In this document: in pieces, positions 20,466-30,255 of the stretch
Position numbering within the stretch: position 1 is the first letter of the stretch
Layout: every line of letters begins with the position of its first letter
DNA from: Clostridium sp. ZS2-4
Lineage (GTDB): Bacteria > Bacillota > Clostridia > Clostridiales > Clostridiaceae
Direction of reading: 5' to 3'
Assembly (NCBI RefSeq): GCF_026719745.1
Contig: NZ_JAPPRQ010000052.1
Span: 52,554 to 116,553, forward strand
DNA length: 64,000 nucleotides
The notes under the pieces: model-generated
Told to the model about the DNA's origin: nothing
The model's database searches: none
The model's input: the letters and a program-made list of their open reading frames with translations, nothing else
Program-made: the position numbers and the translations under genes

Positions 20466-21449
20466 TTATCCTATTATATATTGAGTTATTTCTTCTTCAG
20501 TAGCCGGTTTTACATCAATAACTTTATCATATGGTTTTGTATACTGCCCATACATAGCACTTACTGCATCTTCATCTTTGCCCTTAGAATATCTTCCAGC
20601 AACCTTTGCTGCAAATTCAATATCTTTTTCCGTGTAATCCCCAACTATCGCCACCATAGAACCTCTAAAATTCTTCACTAAAAATCCAGTATCATCAGAT
20701 GTCAGTAGTTTTTTTAGTTCATCAGCTTCCGCTGCTGTTCTTGCAGATATTATTTTGCAGCCTTCAGTAACTCTGAAATGTCTTCCAACCCTTAAGAGCT
20801 CAAGTTCCCTTTCAGTAACTTCTTCTGTATGTTCAAAAAATTCTCTAAGCCTTATAGAATAATTAGGTTCTGTCAATTTACAGCCTCCTGCTGGTGATGG
20901 ATAATCATTTATTCCCCACTTTTCAGCAAGTTCCATTTGAACCTTTCTACTTCTTCCTGATATTCCAAGTAATTTTTCTCTATCTACCAATCCATTTAAC
21001 TCCATCTCAGTTGGTGGCAAAACTTTAGCACAAAGAGGTCTTAGTATTTTTTCTCCAATTCCAGATTCTTTTTTCACAACATTTAAAGAAGCCTTATTTT
21101 GAGACATTGGTCTTTGGTTTAAAACTTCTCCAGTAATAATAAAATCTGCATCAAATTTTTCTAAAAGCCTTCCTGCATCTCTCATCATCATAGCATGACA
21201 ATCAATACAAGGATTCATATTTTTTCCATGCCCATGCTTTGGTTTTTTAACAGTTTCTAAATGTTCTTCCGAAAAATCTACAACTTCTAAAGGTATATCT
21301 ATTTGTTTAGTCATTCTTTTTGCATTTTCAGGCCCAAAAAAATATGACTTGAAGCATATACCAATTACCTCTATTCCTTGTTCTTTTATAAGTTTAGCAG
21401 CAAGTATGCTATCTAACCCACCAGATATAAGCGCTAATGCTTTTGTCAT
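20466..21449 (-). CDS. PP-loop ATPase, predicted tRNA thiolation enzyme
   Basis: This 327-residue protein has an N-terminal PP-loop (ISGGLDSILAAKL) of the kind used to adenylate tRNA before thiolation (MnmA/ThiI superfamily). A CIDCHAMMM motif and a later AGGCKLTEP cysteine could hold sulfur or a cluster. The C-terminal half is not typical of MnmA. Clostridial homologues are annotated as thiouridylase-like, but the exact tRNA target is unknown. The ATG at 21449 follows GAAAGGAGAAACGC. A separate true MnmA is present at 42-43 kb. Confidence 0.78.
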   Translation of the reverse strand: MTKALALISGGLDSILAAKLIKEQGIEVIGICFKSYFFGPENAKRMTKQIDIPLEVVDFSEEHLETVKKPKHGHGKNMNPCIDCHAMMMRDAGRLLEKFDADFIITGEVLNQRPMSQNKASLNVVKKESGIGEKILRPLCAKVLPPTEMELNGLVDREKLLGISGRSRKVQMELAEKWGINDYPSPAGGCKLTEPNYSIRLREFFEHTEEVTERELELLRVGRHFRVTEGCKIISARTAAEADELKKLLTSDDTGFLVKNFRGSMVAIVGDYTEKDIEFAAKVAGRYSKGKDEDAVSAMYGQYTKPYDKVIDVKPATEEEITQYIIG

Positions 21450-21484
21450 GCGTTTCTCCTTTCTCAATCTCTTTTTTTATTCTA

Positions 21485-22516
21485 TTATCTATTATTTCTC
21501 TCTACAGCAAATTCTATAAGTTCAGTTATAAGCTGGCTATAACTTTTTCCTGATGCTTGCCACATTTTTGGATACATACTTATCTTGGTAAATCCCGGTA
21601 AAGTATTCACTTCATTTAAGTATACTTCTTCTGTTGTCTTATCAACTAAAAAATCAACCCTAGACATACCAGCACAATCCAAAATCTTGTATATCTTAAT
21701 AGCTTCTTCTTTAACCTTTTGAAGTTTTTCTTCACTTAAAGCAGCAGGTATTAAAAGTTTAGATTCTGCATTTGAATATTTTGCCTCATAATCATAGAAT
21801 TCATTAGCTGGTATAATCTCTCCAGGTACAGCAGCAACTGGTTCATCATTTCCAAGTACAGCAACTTCAATTTCTCTTGCATTTATACTTTCTTCAACTA
21901 AAATCTTTCTATCAAACTTTAGTGCAACTTCAAGGCCTTTTTCTAACTCTTCTCTATTATTGGCTTTACTTATTCCTACAGACGAACCACTATTTGATGG
22001 TTTTATAAATACTGCATATCCTAATTTATCTTCAATTCTTTTCAATATTTCTTCTTTATTTTTTGTATATTCATGAGCATTTACCACAACATACTCAGCT
22101 TGTTTTACCCCAAAATTCTCCAGAACATATTTTGTGTATACCTTATCCATGCACACAGCAGAAGACATAATCGACGGTCCTACACACGGTAATTCTACAA
22201 GCTTACACAGTCCTTGAATTGTACCATCTTCTCCATACATACCATGCATCACTGGGAAAACTACATCTACTTCTCTATTAAAAAGAATTTTTTGTCCATT
22301 TGCCCCCTTACAAAACTCATCTTGCTCCCATTCTCCACTTTCTATTTTATCTATGGAACCTGTATATTCAAACCATTTTCCGTCCTTAGTAATACCTATT
22401 GGATGTACATCGAATTCACTCAAATTAATATTTCTCAATACAGAAGCAGCTGAAACACGTGATACTTCATGTTCCGTAGATTGCCCTCCAAATAATATAG
22501 CTACTTTCTTTTTCAT
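21485..22516 (-). CDS. ddl: D-alanine--D-alanine ligase
   Basis: This 343-residue ATP-grasp enzyme joins two D-alanines for peptidoglycan precursors. Visible are FGGQSTEHEVSRVSA at the N-terminus, the ATP-grasp loop FIKPSNSGSSVGISKA, and the metal-binding EVNTLPGFTKISMYP near the C-terminus, with a Met-Tyr-Pro sequence usual for D-Ala-D-Ala rather than D-Lac ligases. Length is normal. It lies 35 bp upstream of the PP-loop gene. Confidence 0.95.
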   Translation of the reverse strand: MKKKVAILFGGQSTEHEVSRVSAASVLRNINLSEFDVHPIGITKDGKWFEYTGSIDKIESGEWEQDEFCKGANGQKILFNREVDVVFPVMHGMYGEDGTIQGLCKLVELPCVGPSIMSSAVCMDKVYTKYVLENFGVKQAEYVVVNAHEYTKNKEEILKRIEDKLGYAVFIKPSNSGSSVGISKANNREELEKGLEVALKFDRKILVEESINAREIEVAVLGNDEPVAAVPGEIIPANEFYDYEAKYSNAESKLLIPAALSEEKLQKVKEEAIKIYKILDCAGMSRVDFLVDKTTEEVYLNEVNTLPGFTKISMYPKMWQASGKSYSQLITELIEFAVERNNR

Positions 22517-22577
22517 ATTATTCTCTCCTCACACAACTTTTCTTATCAATAAATATAATATTTATAATTTATTCTTC

Positions 22578-22610
22578 ATCTAAGAAAATTACAAAGTAAT
22601 TTTCTTAGAT
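22578..22610 (-). terminator. Terminator after the SulP gene
   Basis: A perfect 15-bp stem (22578-22592 with 22596-22610) with a 3-base loop lies between the SulP stop and ddl. The stem is AT-rich and has only a weak T-run, so it may also be a processing site. Confidence 0.6.
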
Positions 22611-22733
22611 ACTAATTATCACCACTTCAAATTATATACCAACATCCTAAATATGTGAACTTTTAAATGTACTTTACTACTTGGAATAAATTTTAAAATT
22701 AATCTTTTGTTATGTTTTATTTCTATTGTGAAA

Positions 22734-24374
22734 TTATACCAATAATTCATCCGCTCTTCTTACCGATTCTTTGATATTGGGGCAAAAATTTTCATGTCCT
22801 AATTTTTCTATAAAACCATATTTTTCAAGCATCTGCATTGGTTGTTCTTGAAGTTCCGAAATAATAAGCTTTGTCTTATTTTTATTACAAATATCATATA
22901 ACATTTCCATAGCATGAAAAGCTGTAGAATCCATTGCCGGCACACTTCCCATCTTTATTATTAACACCTTGGATGGTACTCCTATTTCTCTAATAGTGTT
23001 AACAAATTTATCTGCCGCTCCAAAGAAGAAAGGTCCACTAATTTCATAAAAAGAAATTTGTTCTAAAGCAGCATTATCCTCTAAAATTCTAGCACACTCA
23101 TCATTTTCTCTTACATCTAATTCATATGTAACATCTGTAACTTCTGCCATTCTTCTCATAAATAAAAAAGACGAAAGTACAACCCCAACACCTATTGCTA
23201 CTACTAAATCCAAGAAAATAGTTAAAGCAAAAGTAGTTAAAAACACCAAAACATCACTTTTAGGTGCTCTGTTCATTTGTTTAAACGCTTCCCATTCTCC
23301 CATATTATAAGATACTACAATTAATATAGCTGCCAAAGATGCCATAGGTATCAATTTAACCAAAGGCATAAGAGCTAACATTATAACTAAAAGACTTACA
23401 GCATGTACAATTCCTGCAATAGGAGTTCTACCTCCATTTTTAATATTAGCAGCAGTTCTTGCAATCGCCCCCGTTGCTGGTATTCCCCCTAAAACACCCG
23501 AAAAAATATTAGCAACTCCTTGAGCTACAAGTTCCATATTAGAACGATGATTTCCCCCAATCATCCCATCTGCAACCACCGCTGATAGGAGAGACTCAAC
23601 CCCACCTAAAATAGCTATAGTTATTCCTGGCATAATAAGTTCTCTTACCATATTAATATTTACTTTAGGAATTACAGGTATGGAAAAACCACTTGGTATA
23701 TCTCCAAAACGACTACCTATAGTCTCAACATTCATTCCAAAAGCCATAACTATAACTGTACTTACGATAACAGCAATAAGAGTTCCTGGCACTTTCTTAT
23801 TTATTTTAGGCCAAAATATTATTATCAAAAGAGATAACGCACCTATAAACAAAGCTGTTAAATTTATAGAATTTATACTTTTAAAATACGTCATCCATTT
23901 ACAAATGAACTCAGACGGAACTTTATCTATTGTCATTCCAAAAAAATCTTTTATTTGAGTTGAAAATATAGTTACCGCAATACCACTAGTAAATCCGGTA
24001 GTTATAGGATACGGTATATACTTTATCATAGCCCCGAATCTAAATAAACCCATTATAATCAAGAAAACACCTGCAATTATGGTTGCTATAGTTAACCCTT
24101 CAATCCCATATTTCTCTATAATTCCATAAACAATAATTACAAAAGCTCCTGTAGGTCCTCCAATTTGAACCCTACTCCCACCTAATAAAGATATTATGAA
24201 TCCTCCAACAATAGCTGTATACATACCTTTTTCAGGCGAAACACCAGAAGCTATAGCTAAAGCTATCGATAAAGGAAGAGCGATAATCGCAACTATAATT
24301 CCCGCAATTACATCTCTTATAAACTGCTCCTTACTATAATCCTTTAAACAAGTAAATAATTTTGGTACTAACAC
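22734..24374 (-). CDS. SulP family anion transporter with STAS domain
   Basis: This 546-residue membrane protein belongs to the SulP/SLC26 family. The first 400 residues hold 10-12 membrane helices, with GMYTAIVGGFIISLLGGSRVQIGGPTGAF as the family mark. A cytosolic STAS domain follows (about 430-535). Substrates in the family include sulfate, bicarbonate and dicarboxylates; the substrate here is open. I chose a GTG start at 24374, seven bases after GGAGGG; the TTG five codons upstream overlaps that site. Confidence 0.88.
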   Translation of the reverse strand: MLVPKLFTCLKDYSKEQFIRDVIAGIIVAIIALPLSIALAIASGVSPEKGMYTAIVGGFIISLLGGSRVQIGGPTGAFVIIVYGIIEKYGIEGLTIATIIAGVFLIIMGLFRFGAMIKYIPYPITTGFTSGIAVTIFSTQIKDFFGMTIDKVPSEFICKWMTYFKSINSINLTALFIGALSLLIIIFWPKINKKVPGTLIAVIVSTVIVMAFGMNVETIGSRFGDIPSGFSIPVIPKVNINMVRELIMPGITIAILGGVESLLSAVVADGMIGGNHRSNMELVAQGVANIFSGVLGGIPATGAIARTAANIKNGGRTPIAGIVHAVSLLVIMLALMPLVKLIPMASLAAILIVVSYNMGEWEAFKQMNRAPKSDVLVFLTTFALTIFLDLVVAIGVGVVLSSFLFMRRMAEVTDVTYELDVRENDECARILEDNAALEQISFYEISGPFFFGAADKFVNTIREIGVPSKVLIIKMGSVPAMDSTAFHAMEMLYDICNKNKTKLIISELQEQPMQMLEKYGFIEKLGHENFCPNIKESVRRADELLV

Positions 24375-24505
24375 TAATAAACCCTCCAACCTTTTATTAT
24401 TCTTTTATATACTTTTACTTTAAAACAAACCCCATATAATTATAGACCCATTTTTGTATTTTTCAACATTAATTTAGATTTCTTCAAAAATTAGCCTAAA
24501 CACAA

Positions 24506-24791
24506 TAGAATAAAATTGTGAAGCAATTTTATTCTATTCACCAGTCCCCAATCACCAGTCCCCAGACAATGACGTTTTGCTAATGCAAAACTAAAATTAG
24601 AATAAAGCAAACTAGGCTTAAAATAGAAGTGCTCTATTTTTAAGTCTAGTTTTTTTATTTTATTTAATTGTTTTTAATTGTTTTTAATTGTTTTTAATTG
24701 CTTTTAATTGCTTTTATGTTTTTTCTTTACGCTGGGGATTGGTGATTGGCGACTGGGGAATATAAGAATGTTGTGTCGCAACATTCTTATA
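24506..24791. repeat. Nested-hairpin intergenic element, copy 2
   Basis: About 286 bp of non-coding DNA lie between ypeB and the SulP gene. The left end is a perfect 13-bp hairpin (24506-24518 with 24524-24536, AGAATAAAATTG type). The right end is a perfect 13-bp hairpin (24761-24773 with 24779-24791, AGAATGTTG type). Subterminal inverted repeats (CACCAGTCCCCAATCACC and the complement of CCCCAGTCGCCAATCACC), a GTTTTGC...GCAAAAC stem and a central stem (about 24610-24650) follow. It is inverted relative to copies 3 and 4. The right hairpin includes the ypeB stop and its last codon. Confidence 0.85.
24663..24715. repeat. 10-bp tandem repeat inside element copy 2
   Basis: The unit TTTTTAATTG is repeated about five times in direct tandem with slight changes (TATTTAATTG at the start, CTTTTAATTG near the end). 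Copy 3 holds about two related units on the other strand and copy 4 none, so unit number varies between copies. Confidence 0.9.
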
Positions 24792-26154
24792 TTGTAAGTT
24801 CTCCATTCTCAGTACTAATAATTTGAAGTATTTTTTGCTCATACCCTGTATCTGCATTAATATATACTATAAAACTATCATCATTATAGGTTCCATTAAA
24901 TTCATAACATAAAACTTCCTTTTCCATCTCAGTTGGTATTATAGCAAGTCTTATTGAAGATATTTTTAATTTTTTTCCTACCTTTTCTCTGGCTTTACTT
25001 TCACTAATTTTAGGTTTAGGTATAGTTCTATGGGATATATGAGCTATCAAATACTTTTCACTCTCGACTCCAACTATACTTCCATTATCCAAAGCTATTT
25101 TTAACTTTATCTGTTCAGGATAGACAGGAACTTTTTCTTGATTATAAACATAACTAATTATTACTGTATTTTCACCCTTTAATGTATATGTAGACTTCAT
25201 ATTCTTATATCCTATATTATTTAAATACTTACTTCCTATATCAGCAGCCTTCTTTACATCTATTTTAGCTTCACCTATATTCTTATTATCTAATAAATAA
25301 ACAATTTTTCCTCCATTTTTACTCACTTCTAAAACAACCGTCTCTCCTTTTTCTCTTCCTTTAAGAGTAACCTCAAAACTATAAGCAGGTATTCTGGTTT
25401 TTCCATCTTCCTGTTTTTTCACTACATTTAACACTTTATCTTTTCCCAAAAGATTTTTTACCACATTTACAGCTTCCCCTTCAGTAATTCGCTTTTCAGA
25501 AGCTATTCTTGGTTTTATATCCAAAACATTATCAGAAAATGGACCATCATATATAAACGTAGGATATTGAACAACTTGTTTTTGTATAGCCTTAAATTTA
25601 TCTGTAATTAAATTTTCATCACTTTTTTTCAATATACCGCTTACCTTTTTTCTTATCTCTCCCCACTTCACTTTACCTTCATTTATATTTGCCTGAATAT
25701 CCGTTAATTGTATCAACAAATAATCCGCTTGATTTTTTAATTCTTCTATATTTCTATAATCATCCTCACTTAATTCCCTTCCCTGTGTTGAAGCCTTAGC
25801 AAGGCTATAAGAAAAATCTCCAACCTGAGATAAAAATTTGCTTGTTCCTTCAATAGATTCTTGAGGTATAGGAAGAGAATGTATCTTATCATTTGCTATA
25901 TCAGAATATCTAAATATATCCCCAAACACAACTATACTCTGTTCTCTTGATCCTACTACAGCTGATTTAGCCAAATCAGACTTTATACCCCTCACCGAAT
26001 CCATTAATTGATACATATTTTTACTATATTCGCCTTGTAAATAATTCCTATAATCCATTCTCTCTAAAGTCATCAAAATAGCAAAAGTAGTTGAAAATAC
26101 CACAATAAATGCTACAGCAATAGTATAAACAATTCTTTTTTTACTCATTTTCAT
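24787..26154 (-). CDS. ypeB: Germination protein YpeB
   Basis: This 455-residue protein has one N-terminal membrane helix (about residues 8-28), a helical middle part and C-terminal PepSY-like repeats (about 230-450). In Bacillus YpeB stabilises the spore cortex-lytic enzyme SleB in the inner spore membrane. I chose the ATG at 26154, 9 bases after GGGAGG. The usual partner sleB is not adjacent: spoIIR lies upstream. The C-terminal codon and stop are within repeat copy 2. Confidence 0.88.
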   Translation of the reverse strand: MKMSKKRIVYTIAVAFIVVFSTTFAILMTLERMDYRNYLQGEYSKNMYQLMDSVRGIKSDLAKSAVVGSREQSIVVFGDIFRYSDIANDKIHSLPIPQESIEGTSKFLSQVGDFSYSLAKASTQGRELSEDDYRNIEELKNQADYLLIQLTDIQANINEGKVKWGEIRKKVSGILKKSDENLITDKFKAIQKQVVQYPTFIYDGPFSDNVLDIKPRIASEKRITEGEAVNVVKNLLGKDKVLNVVKKQEDGKTRIPAYSFEVTLKGREKGETVVLEVSKNGGKIVYLLDNKNIGEAKIDVKKAADIGSKYLNNIGYKNMKSTYTLKGENTVIISYVYNQEKVPVYPEQIKLKIALDNGSIVGVESEKYLIAHISHRTIPKPKISESKAREKVGKKLKISSIRLAIIPTEMEKEVLCYEFNGTYNDDSFIVYINADTGYEQKILQIISTENGELTI

Positions 26155-26243
26155 TTCACTGTTCCTCCCTTCGTTTTTCCTATGGCATCTTATGTTATTA
26201 TTTGTTGTATTAATTTTAGATATACGCAAAAAATCCAAGAGAA

Positions 26244-26903
26244 TTATTTCCCTTGAATTTTCTTATATAAACTTTTAGCTATTTCTGCAAACTTAAACTT
26301 CACAACTATTTTCTTACCATTTATTGTATTAGTATCTAAGTTGTTTACGAGCTTATATTCTTCAGGAGTTAGAACTTGCTTCATTTCTTGTTCCGTTTCT
26401 TTGTAAGCAACTTCCCCTTTTGTTATATCCGTGAAGCACAAAGGTGGAAACATAACACACCACCAATTATGCCCTTCGCCACTTCCTATTATTATTCTGT
26501 AAGCTTCATAATTTCCTTGTGGAAGAGTTATATTACCATAACTTTTAACCGGGAAGTTTTCATGAGATAACATAGTTACCACTCCATATTTATATCCATT
26601 CTCTTTAATAACTTTTCTTGCTATTTCTTTTATCACTTCATTATTCTCTTCTAAGATTTTTCTTGATTCATCTATATCTTTTGAATCCTTAAGCTTAGGA
26701 GATATATAATTTAAAACCTCATCTCTAACCATTAGTTTCAACGCTTGATCTTCTGTAGTATCACTATTAGCTATAACATGAAATCTTATAATTTTATCAG
26801 AAATAGACTTTTGACTTGCATCAGCTTTCATATAGGATATTCCTAAAATGCTTCCTAACACAAGGATTAAAAATAATATAATGGCAATAAATTTATTTTT
26901 CAT
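26244..26903 (-). CDS. spoIIR: Stage II sporulation protein R
   Basis: This 219-residue secreted signalling protein is made in the forespore and activates SpoIIGA, which processes pro-sigma-E in the mother cell. The N-terminal signal/membrane segment (about 4-24) is followed by the family marks IIRFHVIANSDTTEDQALK and WWCVMFPPLCF. A GGGGGA site precedes the ATG. In Bacillus spoIIR is transcribed by sigma-F. It lies 90 bp upstream of ypeB. Confidence 0.95.
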   Translation of the reverse strand: MKNKFIAIILFLILVLGSILGISYMKADASQKSISDKIIRFHVIANSDTTEDQALKLMVRDEVLNYISPKLKDSKDIDESRKILEENNEVIKEIARKVIKENGYKYGVVTMLSHENFPVKSYGNITLPQGNYEAYRIIIGSGEGHNWWCVMFPPLCFTDITKGEVAYKETEQEMKQVLTPEEYKLVNNLDTNTINGKKIVVKFKFAEIAKSLYKKIQGK

Positions 26904-26982
26904 ACTACTTGTCCCCCTATTTTTTTATCTTTTATTCGAATTATTGCCACTACTTATTTTTCTATACAATTGGTTTAAAATA

Positions 26983-27034
26983 AATTGGAACTAAAATTGA
27001 GATGAAGTAACAACTCCATCTCAATTTTAGTTCC
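26983..27034 (-). terminator. ilvA terminator
   Basis: A perfect 20-bp inverted repeat (26983-27002 with 27015-27034) with a 12-base loop lies 55 bases past the ilvA stop and before spoIIR. Confidence 0.8.
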
Positions 27035-27088
27035 AAGAATATACAAATTTCATATTTCTATCTTTTTTAATAGGAAGTATTATACTTA

Positions 27089-28312
27089 TTAATCATTTAA
27101 TAAATTTACACCATCTAATCTATATCCATTTTTCTTTAAGGAATTAATTATTTCATGTGAATGTTCCCTTGATTGAGATTCAATTTCCACAAGTACATTT
27201 GCACATTCCAAGCCTTTTTCTTCCCAATTCTTTTCTTGTCTTATCTTTACTATATTAGCCCCTAATTTACCTATAGCATTTATAAGCTCACCCAGCTGTC
27301 CAACTTTATCCTGTAATTCTACTGAAAAACATAATCTTCTTTTTTGAACTATCAATTCTCTTCCTATTATCTTGGATACCATTGCTATATCTATATTTCC
27401 TCCACTGATCAACACCGCAACCTTCTTACCATCTATTTTTATTTTATCAGCTAATAATGCCGCTAACGGTGTAACGCCTGCCCCCTCAGCTATTAACTTA
27501 CTTCTTTCCATAAGTGTAAAATTAGCATATGATATTTCATCTTCTGAAACAGTTACAACTTCATCTACATATTTTTTTATATATTCAAATGTAATATCTC
27601 CTGGTGTTTTTACCGATATACCATCCGCTAGAGATTTAACTCCAGGAACTGTTACTATTTTTCCTGCCTCTAAAGATGCTTTAGTTGAAGCTATTATTTC
27701 AGCTTGAACCCCTATTATCTTAACTTCCGGTTTTATACTCTTAGCCGCAACAGCTATTCCTGATATTAGTCCACCGCCGCCAATAGGAACCAATATAGCA
27801 TCTACATCTGGTAAATCTTCTAAAATCTCAAGTCCTATAGTTCCTTGTCCCGCCATAACATCTTCATCATTAAAAGGATGAACAAAAGTAGCTCCCGTTT
27901 CTTCCTGTATCTCTAAAGCTTTTCCATAACATTCATCGTAAACCTCTCCAAATTGAACCACTTCAGCGCCATATCCTCTTGTTGCTTGAACTTTAGCTTG
28001 TGGTGCAGTATCTGGCATAACTATTGTAGATTTAATTTCAAAAGCAGTTGCCGCATACGCTACTCCCTGAGCATGATTCCCTGCTGATGATGCAATTACG
28101 CCTCTTTCTTTTTCTTCTTGTGTTAAGCTAGCTATTTTATTATAAGCGCCTCTTATTTTAAAAGCTCCTGTTTTCTGTTTGTTTTCACACTTTAAATAAA
28201 CCTCATATCCACTTTGCTTTGAAAAAGTACTTGAATAAAATAGTGGAGTTCTTCTTGCTACTCCTTTGATATTTTCTTGCGCTTTCTTTATTTTGTTTAA
28301 ATCAAGACTCAT
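27089..28312 (-). CDS. ilvA: Threonine ammonia-lyase
   Basis: This 407-residue PLP enzyme deaminates threonine to 2-oxobutyrate. The PLP lysine is in KTGAFKIRGAYNK, and the glycine loop is GGGGLISGIA. The last 75 residues form a single ACT-like domain with CFSVELQDKVGQLGELI. The length fits the short TdcB-like class with one ACT domain rather than the long biosynthetic IlvA. No other isoleucine genes lie nearby, so a catabolic role is possible. GAGGGGGAAAAACA precedes the ATG. Confidence 0.92.
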   Translation of the reverse strand: MSLDLNKIKKAQENIKGVARRTPLFYSSTFSKQSGYEVYLKCENKQKTGAFKIRGAYNKIASLTQEEKERGVIASSAGNHAQGVAYAATAFEIKSTIVMPDTAPQAKVQATRGYGAEVVQFGEVYDECYGKALEIQEETGATFVHPFNDEDVMAGQGTIGLEILEDLPDVDAILVPIGGGGLISGIAVAAKSIKPEVKIIGVQAEIIASTKASLEAGKIVTVPGVKSLADGISVKTPGDITFEYIKKYVDEVVTVSEDEISYANFTLMERSKLIAEGAGVTPLAALLADKIKIDGKKVAVLISGGNIDIAMVSKIIGRELIVQKRRLCFSVELQDKVGQLGELINAIGKLGANIVKIRQEKNWEEKGLECANVLVEIESQSREHSHEIINSLKKNGYRLDGVNLLND

Positions 28313-29018
28313 TGTTTTTCCCCCTCACTCATTATTTTTAAGTATAAAAAACTTTCTAAAATCGTTTTCATATTAATGATTCTGGATAATTATTAGATTG
28401 TTTTACTTGATTTGATATTTTCAGAATTTTCTTTATTTTGAATTATTCAAACTAAAACATTTCATAAAATAGTCATTTTTATGAATTCATAAAATATCCC
28501 TCATACTTTTATTATAAATTAAAATCACAAATTGTCACTACTTTTCCTTGAAAAAATTGTATAAATATAAAATTTTTTCTTATGAGAAACACATGTATTT
28601 TATTCAAAAACATTAGTCAATCTTTTTTTTAACTCCATGTTTTTTCTTCTCTCACAGCGGATACTTGTCTTTGTATCACGGATTTCTCTTTTAAAAGTAA
28701 TCATTTTCCAAAAGTAGATTGCATTATGTTTTTTTATGTGATATACTTTTTTCACGAAGAATCTTTTACAATACATTACATTTATGATAACGATTCCACT
28801 ATTAGTATTTTTTTATCATATGAAGTTTCAAATTACTAAACATTCATTTTTGTATGAAATACACCTTATGAATATTAAAGGATAATTTTAAAATAAAATT
28901 CATTACTTATATATAAACTCCAAGAAATACCATTGAATTTTTTATACATTGGTAATTGAATAATGAATATTGATAACTTCAATATATATTTTATTTATTA
29001 ATATAAGGAGGAATGTAA
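28313..29018. other. Long non-coding region between ilvA and the symporter gene
   Basis: About 700 bases of AT-rich DNA separate two divergent genes. I see no coding frame with a ribosome binding site and no recognisable riboswitch or T-box. An 18-bp perfect palindrome at 28477-28494 (centre ATGAATTCAT) could be an operator. The plus-strand leader ends in the strong AAGGAGGAATGTAA site of the symporter gene. Confidence 0.5.
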
Positions 29019-30206
29019 ATGAAAAAATTAGGTTTAATACCCAAAATCCTTTTAGCAATTATTCTAGGTATCCTTATTGGAAAATTTGCTCCAATATTTG
29101 TTACACGTGTCTTTGTAACATTTACTTCTATCTTTGGACAATTCTTAGGATTTGCAATTCCACTAATTATTTTAGGATTTATCGTTGCTGGTATTGCTGA
29201 CTTAGGTACAGGAGCAGGTAAACTTTTAGGTGTTACAGTTGGATTTTCTTATTTATTCACATTATTATCAGGCTCATATGCTTTACTTGTTGGAAAAACC
29301 ATATTGCCAAAAATCATAAATAGTTCTGCTATTTCTGATTTAGACAAAGCAAAAAAAGCATTAAAACCTTTTTTCGTAGTTGAAATGCCACCAATCATGG
29401 CAGTTATGAGTGCACTTATATTCGCTTTTGTTTTAGGATTAGGTATAGCCAAAACTCAAAATAAGACTTTAAAAGATGCAGCTATAGGCTTTCAACAAAT
29501 AATATCCCTTGTCATTGAAGATGTTGTTATTCCACTACTTCCATTTCATATTCTTGGGATATTTGCTAACATGACCTATACTGGAGAAGCTTCAACAGTA
29601 TTTTCAGTATTCTGGAAAGTATTCTTAATAATACTTTGTCTTCATTTCACTATGCTTGTTATCCAATTTGCAATTGGATGTTCTTCAAACAATCAAAATA
29701 TATTTAAAGCACTTAAAACTCAAGTTAAAGGTTATGTAACTGCCTTAGGAACTCAATCTTCTGCTGCTACTATACCAGTTAACCTACAATGTGCAGAAGA
29801 ACTAGAAACTACTAAAGGCATAAGAGAATTTGTTATTCCTCTTTGTGCAACTTGTCACTTATCAGGAAGTACAATGACAATAACAACTTGCGCAATCTCT
29901 GTTATGATGTTAAATAATATGACTGTAAGTATACCTCAAATGTTTGGATTCATAGCGATGCTAGGTGTAACAATGGTTGCTGCTCCTGGAGTACCTGGTG
30001 GTGCAATCATGGCTGCTCTTGGAATCTTACAATCAATCTTAGGATTTAGCGAAACAATGACAGGATTAATGATAGCTTTATATATAGCACAAGATAGCTT
30101 CGGAACTGCTTGTAATGTTTCTGGAGATCAAGCTATTGCTATGATAGTTGATTCTATTCAAAAGAAATGGGATAGAGCATCTGGTAAAATTAAAGCTGCA
30201 AGCTAA
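29019..30206 (+). CDS. Dicarboxylate/amino acid:cation symporter
   Basis: This 395-residue membrane protein belongs to the DAACS (GltP/DctA) family. Family marks are the serine-rich re-entrant loop (LGTQSSAATIPVN), the STMTITTCAIS segment and the second re-entrant loop APGVPGGAIMAALG with DSFGTACNVSGDQA. Substrates in the family are glutamate, aspartate, serine or C4-dicarboxylates. It stands alone on the plus strand between divergent ilvA and convergent gerKC. GGAGGAATGTAA precedes the ATG. Confidence 0.9.
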   Translation: MKKLGLIPKILLAIILGILIGKFAPIFVTRVFVTFTSIFGQFLGFAIPLIILGFIVAGIADLGTGAGKLLGVTVGFSYLFTLLSGSYALLVGKTILPKIINSSAISDLDKAKKALKPFFVVEMPPIMAVMSALIFAFVLGLGIAKTQNKTLKDAAIGFQQIISLVIEDVVIPLLPFHILGIFANMTYTGEASTVFSVFWKVFLIILCLHFTMLVIQFAIGCSSNNQNIFKALKTQVKGYVTALGTQSSAATIPVNLQCAEELETTKGIREFVIPLCATCHLSGSTMTITTCAISVMMLNNMTVSIPQMFGFIAMLGVTMVAAPGVPGGAIMAALGILQSILGFSETMTGLMIALYIAQDSFGTACNVSGDQAIAMIVDSIQKKWDRASGKIKAAS

Positions 30207-30219
30207 ACCAATTCAATTA

Positions 30220-30250
30220 AAAAACCCCCTATAAAAAACAGGGGGTTTTT
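30220..30250 (+). terminator. Bidirectional terminator between symporter and gerKC
   Basis: A perfect 11-bp stem (30220-30230 with 30240-30250) contains CCCCCT/AGGGGG, is flanked by A and T runs and has a 9-base loop. It serves the two convergent genes. Confidence 0.93.
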
Positions 30251-30255
30251 CATTA

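Noticed and set aside
24663..24715. Tandem repeat as a CRISPR array
   Set aside because: Units are 10 bp in direct contact with no spacers and no cas genes nearby.
28313..29018. Riboswitch or T-box before the symporter gene
   Set aside because: I looked for conserved riboswitch cores, the T-box motif and a terminator/antiterminator pair and found none.
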